Source of the DNA: Candidatus Omnitrophota bacterium
GTDB taxonomy: Bacteria > Omnitrophota > Gorgyraeia > Gygaellales > Profunditerraquicolaceae
NCBI GenBank assembly: GCA_028706895.1
Contig: JAQTVG010000095.1
Location: 1-5,098 of the forward strand
DNA: 5,098 bases
Direction: 5' to 3'
In this document: one piece after another, positions 1 through 5,098 of the stretch
How the letters are laid out: every line of letters starts with the position of its first letter
Numbering within the stretch: position 1 is the stretch's first letter
Translations under genes and position numbers: made by a program
Notes under the pieces: generated by a model
Seen by the model: the letters and a program-made list of their open reading frames with translations, nothing else
What the model was told of the DNA's origin: nothing
The model's database searches: none

Positions 1-506
1 AAGATAAGGTACTGAATCCTGTTGATATCCTTTAGCCAGTTAAAATAAAAGAATACGCTTGTGATAATAAAAAAGATAGCCATCGGCTCACTCATGCCGG
101 ATATGCTTAACCATATAAACCAGGGAATAGAACCGGCCAATAGGACGCTAATAAAAGATACAACGCGGTTTTCGTAAAACATCCAGCTTATTTTATATAA
201 GAACCATAGGGAGCCCGCGCTAAATAATAAGTTTATAGCAACAGGCACCCAATACAAATCATAGAATATCTTTAATCCCAATCCGATAATCCAATACTGT
301 AACGGAAGCCATATTGAATTATGGGAGTATGGCTCATTCATTAAAAATGGGGCGTGTATCCACTTCGCCCCTAAAACAGCCCTTGTCTGTCCATCCGCGC
401 AGAAACTGGGAAAAATCATATTTTTATGATAAAACAAAATTGAAATACTGAAAATAAGCCAGAGCGCAATGTATATCGGCAGTAAAATATTTTTCTTAGT
501 TTTCAT
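1..506 (-). CDS. Polytopic membrane protein, probable GT-C glycosyltransferase (family 39/PMT-like), 3'-partial
   Basis: The ATG at 506 opens a frame that runs without a stop to the window edge: 168 codons, C-terminus missing. A basic start (MKTKK) precedes a membrane helix at about 8-26. A loop follows with D38 in CADGQTRA and the segment WLPLQYW (66-72), then helices at about 69-84, 86-104, 116-135 and 140-157. GMSEPM (137-142) sits at the start of the fifth. This pattern, an acidic residue in the first extracytoplasmic loop, a WLPL motif and a MSEP-like motif, is typical of bacterial GT39/PMT-like enzymes that use polyprenyl-phosphate sugars at the outer face of the inner membrane. No strong Shine-Dalgarno motif is visible; translation is probably coupled to the glycosyltransferase gene ending 3 nt upstream. 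The family call rests on pattern by eye from a fragment; an O-antigen-type or other multipass glycan protein is possible. Confidence 0.75.
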   Translation of the reverse strand, partial: MKTKKNILLPIYIALWLIFSISILFYHKNMIFPSFCADGQTRAVLGAKWIHAPFLMNEPYSHNSIWLPLQYWIIGLGLKIFYDLYWVPVAINLLFSAGSLWFLYKISWMFYENRVVSFISVLLAGSIPWFIWLSISGMSEPMAIFFIITSVFFYFNWLKDINRIQYLI

Positions 507-509
507 AAC

Positions 510-1220
510 TTAATTTAGTGTCTTCAAAATTTTATATCGCAGCTTATTGTCTTTCATCCACTTTACTGCCAATAAAGCCCAGATGGATTTAAGAAACCTG
601 TTCCTTAAGTTATACTTTGATTTTCCGTGCCTGCGCGGCGACTCCTGAATTAATATTTCTTTATATCTATACCCCTGGGCAGTCAATAGCGCAGGAATTA
701 ACGGCTGCAGGTTATCATAAAGCATAAGGTTCTTAAGACAGCCGCGTTTATATCCGGCCATGGAACAGCTTAGATAGCTTTCTTTCAAAACAAAGTTTCT
801 CACGGAGATTGCTATTTTTGAAGAGAGCGCCTTAATAAATCCCGCCGCCCTATTAACCCTATGGCCTAAAACAATATCAAAATTGCCGGATTTAATTTCA
901 TTAACTATACGCATTAAATCCGCAGGGTCATACTGCAAATCCGCATCTATCGTTAAGAGTATATCCCCACTTGAATTTTTAAATCCGGCGTCAACGGCAG
1001 ACGCCTGCCCATAAGTCCTGTCAAAGGATATGACTTTTATATTACTGTCGTGTAAAGCAATATCCGCCAGGGCCCGCAAACTGTTATCAGTGCTGCCGTC
1101 ATCTACAAATAATACTTCATAGCTGCTTTTGCATCCTGCGAATGTATCGTTGAGCTGTTTATATAATGCCTTAATATTGGAATCTTCATTTAATACAGGG
1201 ACAATAACGGAAATATCCAT
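510..1220 (-). CDS. Family 2 glycosyltransferase, DPM1/GtrB-like polyprenyl-phosphate sugar synthase
   Basis: Likely transfers a sugar from a nucleotide donor to a polyprenyl phosphate at the inner face of the membrane. The 236-residue GT-A protein opens with SVIVPVLNED (4-13), then VDDGSTD (39-45) for the nucleotide, YGQASAVDAGF (70-80) and TIDADLQYDPADL (90-102) with the metal-binding DAD at 92-94. RRHGKSKY (196-203) matches the Arg-Gly-Lys-Ser segment conserved near the end of DPM1-like enzymes. Unlike GtrB and ArnC it lacks a C-terminal pair of membrane helices, so its length resembles the soluble, membrane-associated DPM1 type. The preferred start is the ATG at 1220, not the TTG at 1232. 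Only 3 nt separate its stop from a downstream membrane protein that could use the lipid-linked sugar. Sugar and lipid specificity cannot be read; direct transfer to another acceptor remains possible. Confidence 0.87.
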   Translation of the reverse strand: MDISVIVPVLNEDSNIKALYKQLNDTFAGCKSSYEVLFVDDGSTDNSLRALADIALHDSNIKVISFDRTYGQASAVDAGFKNSSGDILLTIDADLQYDPADLMRIVNEIKSGNFDIVLGHRVNRAAGFIKALSSKIAISVRNFVLKESYLSCSMAGYKRGCLKNLMLYDNLQPLIPALLTAQGYRYKEILIQESPRRHGKSKYNLRNRFLKSIWALLAVKWMKDNKLRYKILKTLN

Positions 1221-1222
1221 CA
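1218..1222 (-). promoter_or_regulatory. TGATG stop/start overlap (translational coupling)
   Basis: On the minus strand the TGA stop of the radical SAM gene and the ATG of the glycosyltransferase share one base, giving TGATG. Such overlaps usually mean that ribosomes finishing the first gene re-initiate on the second, tying the amounts of the two proteins together. Confidence 0.7.
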
Positions 1223-2641
1223 CGGCTCCCAATCATCATAGGGATATAATTCTCCATGGGCATATGCAGTCTTCGGGAAAGGCATATAATCAGGGTTAAA
1301 GAACTCCTGGCATACCTCGTCGGCAAAGAAGCGCCCCCGCTCTGTAGGCGCAAGCACTTTATTATCTTCATAAAGCAAATTAAATTTCTTCAATTTCTCT
1401 ATCTTTTTTCTAAAGACCTCATTTAACGATACCCCTGTTATTCTCTGATAATAACCTTTGTAAACCTTGCGGTTCTTTAAGGGTAAGATGATTGCCCAGC
1501 GCAATTGGTCATCCTTGTTCCTGGCCAGGCCGCGGTTTAGGGGCAATTTATCCTGGCTTATCAAAGAATAATATTCCTTAAAATCCTGCGTATTCAGGCT
1601 GAACCTGTCTCTCAGGCTGCTAAATGCAGTCAACCCAAAACCTATCTGGTCAAATAGATTACAGCACTGGTCATTCGCATAATGGGAGAAATCCTCTTCG
1701 CTCTTAGAGAAAACCCTAATCAAGTTTTCGTGATACCCATGGCGGGATAAAATCAAAATCGCAAGCTTCTTCATTATCAAGGTTTCTTCTATGCCGGGCA
1801 AATCCTTGCTGTCTTGCCTAGCCTCTTTTAAAATGAAGCCGTTATGGTCTCCATAAGGGATTATCTTTAAACGGTAATTCTGAATTTCTTCAACTCCTAA
1901 AGATGCTGCTTTCTCCATGGTTTCAGCCCAGGTTTCCAATGTCTGCCCGGGATATCCGAATATAAATTCAATATTAACTTTAAAACCGGATTCTTTGGCT
2001 TGCCGGATTGCGCTAAGGGCTTCTTGGGCATTATGGGGGCGGTTCATCCTCTTTAGTATCAAATCATCAAAAGACTGGACTCCTATGGTAAGGCGGCCAA
2101 CACCATAAGACTTCATGATTTTCAGCCGTTCTTTACCTTCCTGGCCAAGAAGGGTTACAGGATCCACATCATAAGAGAATTGGGTGCACTTAGATAAATT
2201 AACTCTAGACGTAAACGCAGAAAGAAAACTTTCAAGTTGAGCCGTTGTTAAATAGGTCGGGGTACCTCCTCCGATAAGGACTGAACGGGCCTGGATTCTT
2301 TTCAGGCCCAGCCGCCTCATATAGATATCCATCTCTTTTTCTAACATACCCAGGTAGTAATCTTTTTCCTCTCTTAAATCTCCGGTCTTGACCGGATAAT
2401 GGCAAAAAGCGCAATATTTCATACAAAACGGAATATGCACATAAATAGAAAATAGTCCGTCAGGCGGATTACGATACCCCTTAAAAAGAGTTTCCTCATT
2501 AACGGGAAGATACATGGTAATGGGAGGATAATGGACAGTAGGAAAAAACTGCCCGTCAAGGCAAACGAGCCCTGCTTTCTGCAGTTCTTTAAGGTCTCTG
2601 ATTATTTCTTCGGCTTCTTTTATTAAACCCGGGCTTATCAT
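1220..2641 (-). CDS. HemN/HemW-like radical SAM protein
   Basis: Cytosolic radical SAM enzyme, 473 residues from the preferred ATG. The core begins SIYVHIPFC (65-73); the iron-sulfur cluster motif CX3CX2C uses C73, C77 and C80. GGGTPTYL (124-131), RLTIGVQSFDD (183-193) and NIEFIFGYPGQT (223-234) match the HemN/HemW family in order. IGFGLTAFSSL (333-343) corresponds to the family's GIGxGAxS segment. A HemN-type C-terminal winged-helix region (about 380-447) ends in APTERGRFFADEV. HemN's fourth cysteine, two positions after C80, is Y82, and the HNxxYW signature of HemW reads ANDQCC (322-327). This argues against both coproporphyrinogen oxidase and heme chaperone roles. About 60 residues precede the core. 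HemN-like class C methylases share this layout, so methyl transfer or another radical reaction on the cluster's product is possible but inferred. The stop overlaps the next start. Confidence 0.88.
   Translation of the reverse strand: MISPGLIKEAEEIIRDLKELQKAGLVCLDGQFFPTVHYPPITMYLPVNEETLFKGYRNPPDGLFSIYVHIPFCMKYCAFCHYPVKTGDLREEKDYYLGMLEKEMDIYMRRLGLKRIQARSVLIGGGTPTYLTTAQLESFLSAFTSRVNLSKCTQFSYDVDPVTLLGQEGKERLKIMKSYGVGRLTIGVQSFDDLILKRMNRPHNAQEALSAIRQAKESGFKVNIEFIFGYPGQTLETWAETMEKAASLGVEEIQNYRLKIIPYGDHNGFILKEARQDSKDLPGIEETLIMKKLAILILSRHGYHENLIRVFSKSEEDFSHYANDQCCNLFDQIGFGLTAFSSLRDRFSLNTQDFKEYYSLISQDKLPLNRGLARNKDDQLRWAIILPLKNRKVYKGYYQRITGVSLNEVFRKKIEKLKKFNLLYEDNKVLAPTERGRFFADEVCQEFFNPDYMPFPKTAYAHGELYPYDDWEP
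1226..1230 (-). promoter_or_regulatory. Ribosome binding site deciding the glycosyltransferase start
   Basis: GGGAG on the minus strand lies 5 nt before the ATG at 1220. It overlaps the candidate TTG start at 1232 and so cannot serve it. This selects the ATG at 1220 and the protein start MDISVIVPVLNE, the normal beginning of a family 2 glycosyltransferase. Confidence 0.7.
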
Positions 2642-2645
2642 CGCG

Positions 2646-4484
2646 TCAATGTTTCCTCTTAAATTCAAGAAAATAATAGTCTTTATTAAAATCGTATCCC
2701 CGGACCAATTTATAACCGGCAGAATCCATTAGCGATATGGCCTTGTTCTTTGCAGACAAAAACGTTGATTGTTTTGCGCTATCAAATATCGTAGTCAGCA
2801 ATCTTTTGTTAAACGTGCGCAGCGGATCTTCAAGCAAATTCGCGGAACTTTTTCCTCGCCGTTCAAAAGCCCCAAAGCTATCGAGGCCTATGATAAACCA
2901 CTTATACTGCTTAAATCTCGAAGTAAAATTACCGAATTGTTCCGGCTGCTGTTGACAATCTTTTTCAACAACCATATCTTCTCTGGCATAATAATCTACG
3001 TAATCTTTAAAGAACTCCCTATCAGAAATTATCTTATTAAAATCACGGGTAATTTTTGCCTGTATCGTAAAAGGAACGTCTTCACCCCGCCATTTTTTAA
3101 TAAAATCCCGGACATCTTTATCAAGCCTCAAAAAGATTGGAGAGCCCTCTCCTCCAGAGATTAAAACTTGAATTACTTCTTTAAAATCACCGAATTCTGA
3201 ATCGAAAAAATCATCGGTGCTAAGAGTATTCTCTCTATTCAGTATATATAGACGCCCATCTTTTCTTAAAGACGGCTTTAATTCCTTGAAATAATCTTCC
3301 GGGTGCTTCAGGCAAGAATGGCTTTCGCACAAGAATATGATATCAAAGCTATGCCGCTTGTAGAAAGGGTCCACCCCTTCCTCCTGGACGAGCACAGGAA
3401 AAACATTTTTAATCCCTTCCTGCCCTACCTTCTTCCTTATGGTCTCAATCCAACTTGGCTGCACCTCTGTGGCAAAAGCCCTCCCTTTTCCTTTTAATCG
3501 TTTAGCAAAAAGTATGGTAAAGAATCCTTCTCCGGCGCCTATATCCAGAATATCCATGCCGGGTTTGATTTTTAAAGTATCAACAATACGCTCCAGATTT
3601 AATAAAGAACCTCTTCTTTCATTTTCCCGGAAGATGTGAAATTTAGCCTGGGCATCCTCTTCAGACAATATTTTCCTGTCTTCCGGAGCCGAACCTGCAA
3701 AGGAAATGAATTTCACAGATGTACTATGTTTATCCACATCTACCATCAAGAAGTGATGGAGGGGAAATTTCGGGCATTTTTTTAAATAACACGGCATAAA
3801 TTTTGACATTGTATACTTGCTGACCGTTTTCTTTAAATCAAAGTATTCCAAGTTAGGGCCAAAAATATACCTTACCTTATTATTAACAAGAAAAGACATA
3901 TTTTCAGGCCACTCTTTCTCTTCATCAAACCACGAATAGCCGCGTGTGAATATAAAAATATTATTGTATTTAGAAGTGCCGCCAATGGTATTTTTCAATA
4001 AATTCAACTGGGATTCTGCGATAGATTTTTCTCCCCCGCCGATAGAATCCCCAGGAGCAGGATAAATAAAAAGATTATTCTTATACTCAAAAGAATACTG
4101 GTTTTCTTTTAAAACAGCGCTTTGGGCCATAGGTAAAAATGAATCCGTTAACCAGCGTTTATTTAAAAAGTCAAAAACCGGTATCCCTGATATTTTATTT
4201 ATCCCGCGATAAAAATCCTGCCCTAATTCCAACATGGGCTTCTCTCCGGGGGAATCCACCGCGTCAGAAAAAAATAATACAAAATCAGGCTTATGCTTTT
4301 TTATATTCTGGGCCAATAATTCATAATCTTGGCTGTTAAAAGCGGCGAAATGCGCGCAGCCCATGATTATAAAACGGAACCGGTTTGGCTCCGCGGCATA
4401 AACACTCGCACAGACGTTTGAGAAAAACAAAAAGAAAAGAAACGGTATAACTATAAATTTACCTGACAGTCTAGAGTTTTTCAT
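2646..4484 (-). CDS. Exported fusion: degenerate metallophosphoesterase-like domain plus class I methyltransferase
   Basis: The protein has 612 residues. Residues 1-30 look like a Sec signal peptide: basic start (K2, R5, K9), hydrophobic core and an AxA-like VYA|AEP cleavage site. Residues about 35-265 resemble a calcineurin-like phosphoesterase by order of landmarks, but the ligands are mostly lost: MGCAH (41-45) where GDxH is expected, FSDAVD (72-77) for GDxxD, FLNKRW (106-111) for GNHD, FTRG (179-182) for the lone His, and FGPNLEY (208-214) for GHxH. Residues about 287-612 are a Rossmann methyltransferase: DILDIGAGEGFF (311-322) is motif I, TEVQP (339-343) holds the acidic residue, FDIIFLCESH (380-389) is the strand 4 region, and GYKLVRGYDF...YYFLEF (590-608) resembles the closing beta hairpin. 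A long stretch, about 420-575, appears inserted before that hairpin. It sits 4 nt from both neighbours. SAM is normally absent from the periplasm, so the activity of the exported domain is uncertain. The target is unknown. Confidence 0.82.
   Translation of the reverse strand: MKNSRLSGKFIVIPFLFFLFFSNVCASVYAAEPNRFRFIIMGCAHFAAFNSQDYELLAQNIKKHKPDFVLFFSDAVDSPGEKPMLELGQDFYRGINKISGIPVFDFLNKRWLTDSFLPMAQSAVLKENQYSFEYKNNLFIYPAPGDSIGGGEKSIAESQLNLLKNTIGGTSKYNNIFIFTRGYSWFDEEKEWPENMSFLVNNKVRYIFGPNLEYFDLKKTVSKYTMSKFMPCYLKKCPKFPLHHFLMVDVDKHSTSVKFISFAGSAPEDRKILSEEDAQAKFHIFRENERRGSLLNLERIVDTLKIKPGMDILDIGAGEGFFTILFAKRLKGKGRAFATEVQPSWIETIRKKVGQEGIKNVFPVLVQEEGVDPFYKRHSFDIIFLCESHSCLKHPEDYFKELKPSLRKDGRLYILNRENTLSTDDFFDSEFGDFKEVIQVLISGGEGSPIFLRLDKDVRDFIKKWRGEDVPFTIQAKITRDFNKIISDREFFKDYVDYYAREDMVVEKDCQQQPEQFGNFTSRFKQYKWFIIGLDSFGAFERRGKSSANLLEDPLRTFNKRLLTTIFDSAKQSTFLSAKNKAISLMDSAGYKLVRGYDFNKDYYFLEFKRKH
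2654..2659 (-). promoter_or_regulatory. Ribosome binding site deciding the radical SAM start
   Basis: AGAGGA on the minus strand lies 12 nt before the ATG at 2641, inside the end of the upstream gene. The spacing is a little long. The alternative upstream start at 2668 is a TTG that overlaps the upstream gene by 23 nt and has no purine-rich motif at a proper distance. The ATG at 2641, 4 nt after the upstream TGA, is therefore preferred. Confidence 0.55.
4395..4484 (-). other. Predicted Sec signal peptide of the fusion protein
   Basis: This encodes residues 1-30: three basic residues in the first nine, a hydrophobic run IVIPFLFFLFF at 11-21, then small residues ending in VYA before AEP. Signal peptidase I cleavage after A30 is the best guess. 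C25 is preceded by S-N-V, which does not fit a lipobox, so a lipoprotein is unlikely. If uncleaved, the segment would still anchor the protein with its body outside the cytoplasm. Confidence 0.75.
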
Positions 4485-4488
4485 AATT

Positions 4489-5098
4489 TTACCTTTTTTC
4501 TGCTTTTACCAACCTGTCTATAGGCATAGAGATAGACTTGAATTTTCCCGAACATACTACGTATTCATAAACAGCGCGTAAAACATCCGGCTCCGCCCTC
4601 TCATAATCATCAATAAGCATCAACCCACCGGAAACTAAATATTCTTCCCATCTGGAAATATCAAAACTGGCCTGTCCGTAACCATGAGCACCATCAACAA
4701 ATACCAGGCCCAATTCAAGTTCCTGCCTTTCCTTCATTAACTTTGGCCAGGAATTATAAAGCTCCTCGGATGGCATTTCAAAAGGAATAATATAATCCGA
4801 AACACCGTTTTTCTTAACATTATCATAAAACTCTGTAGGCAATACAGGGTCAACAGCAATAATCTTTCTGCCCCCAACAGCTTTGCTCCCCAATGCAAAA
4901 GCAATTGCGCTTCGCCCCAGATATGTTCCAATATTAAGAATCCCCCCTTTTTTTCCATATATCTTCGCTGACTGATAAAACTCTTTACAAAACTCCGCGC
5001 GCATAATGCCGCAGGCTGAAATCTTTACTTCTTCTTCAAGCCTGGTCTCAATATACAGATGCTCAAAATCATGGTAATCCCTGACTGTAAACGCAGAA
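4489..5098 (-). CDS. Class I SAM-dependent methyltransferase, Methyltransf_24/CmcI-like (5'-partial)
   Basis: Likely a cytosolic methyltransferase that moves a methyl group from SAM to an unidentified small molecule or sugar. The frame stays open to the window edge, so the N-terminus is missing and 202 codons are visible. The ATG at 5004 is internal: the 31 codons upstream are open and read as ordinary protein. Visible motifs are a SAM-binding motif I, GILNIGTYLGRSA (about visible residues 52-64), the acidic end of strand 2 in IIAVDP (79-84), VDGAHGYGQASFDI (134-147) and GGLMLIDDYE (157-166). The VDGAH and IDDY aspartates sit where this family, like metal-dependent O-methyltransferases, places metal or catalytic acids. 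The TAA stop is 4 nt before the next start, and the tail of this gene carries that gene's ribosome binding site. Family confidence is good; substrate unknown. Cephalosporin hydroxylase-like (CmcI) relatives share this fold. Confidence 0.85.
   Translation of the reverse strand, partial: SAFTVRDYHDFEHLYIETRLEEEVKISACGIMRAEFCKEFYQSAKIYGKKGGILNIGTYLGRSAIAFALGSKAVGGRKIIAVDPVLPTEFYDNVKKNGVSDYIIPFEMPSEELYNSWPKLMKERQELELGLVFVDGAHGYGQASFDISRWEEYLVSGGLMLIDDYERAEPDVLRAVYEYVVCSGKFKSISMPIDRLVKAEKR
4492..4499 (-). promoter_or_regulatory. Ribosome binding site for the 612-residue fusion gene
   Basis: Reading on the minus strand, AAAAAAGG ends 7 nt before the ATG at 4484. It lies in the last codons of the upstream methyltransferase gene and runs directly into that gene's TAA stop, so the two genes are probably translationally coupled. 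It supports the ATG at 4484 as the start. Confidence 0.65.

Noticed and set aside
1218..1232. TTG at 1232 as the start of the glycosyltransferase
   Set aside because: GGGAG at 1226-1230 sits 5 nt before the ATG at 1220 and overlaps the TTG, and family 2 proteins normally start right before the SVIVP strand.
2209..2222. The string GTAAACGCAGAA near 2211 recurring at 5087-5098
   Set aside because: A single match of about 12 bases inside two coding regions in different contexts; it is too short to separate from chance and has no flanking symmetry.
2769..3164. 131-codon open frame on the plus strand
   Set aside because: It lies antisense inside the methyltransferase part of the fusion gene. Its translation shows no recognisable motif, and the minus-strand frame has clear domains across the whole stretch.
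4395..4484. Lipoprotein signal with C25 as the acylated cysteine
   Set aside because: The residues before C25 are S-N-V, which break the lipobox rule of a small residue at -1; a signal peptidase I site after A30 fits better.
4489..5004. ATG at 5004 as the start of the first methyltransferase
   Set aside because: The frame is open upstream to the window edge and reads as plausible protein. A start at 5004 would leave almost no helix before motif I, so the gene is 5'-partial.
1..5098. CRISPR array, tRNA, rRNA, insertion sequence or riboswitch
   Set aside because: No spaced direct repeats, transposase frames or inverted-repeat ends were seen, and no room exists between genes for RNA elements.

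Overview
The window is coding from edge to edge, and every supported gene lies on the minus strand, so transcription runs from position 5098 towards position 1. There are five genes: two cut by the window edges and three complete. Gaps between genes are 3-4 nt, and one junction is a TGATG stop/start overlap. No intergenic stretch is large enough for a promoter or terminator, so this looks like the interior of one polycistronic operon whose promoter and terminator both lie outside. The unusually long open frames on the plus strand are shadows.

In transcription order: (1) the C-terminal 202 codons of a small class I SAM-dependent methyltransferase of the Methyltransf_24/CmcI-like type (5098-4489). 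(2) A 612-residue protein with a Sec-type signal peptide, a metallophosphoesterase-like domain whose metal ligands are mostly replaced, and a C-terminal class I methyltransferase domain (4484-2646). (3) A HemN/HemW-like radical SAM protein (2641-1220) that lacks the hallmarks of both HemN and HemW. (4) A DPM1/GtrB-like family 2 glycosyltransferase without membrane helices (1220-510). (5) The N-terminal 168 codons of a polytopic membrane protein resembling GT-C (family 39, PMT-like) glycosyltransferases (506-1).

Genes 4 and 5 fit a familiar pairing: a polyprenyl-phosphate-sugar synthase feeding a membrane GT-C enzyme that uses the lipid-linked sugar outside the cytoplasm. The two methyltransferases and the HemN-like radical SAM enzyme upstream suggest that a glycan, lipid or other small product is methylated or otherwise tailored. 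The substrate cannot be read from the sequence. The protein worth a second look is the 612-residue fusion: a methyltransferase that appears to be exported, behind what looks like a catalytically dead phosphoesterase domain.

The organism is probably a diderm bacterium of moderate-to-low GC (roughly 40 % by eye), with Shine-Dalgarno sites and a Sec signal peptide. The style (short gaps, GT39-like proteins, exported degenerate phosphoesterases) would suit an uncultivated lineage such as Omnitrophota or a relative, but that is only an impression; no marker gene is present.
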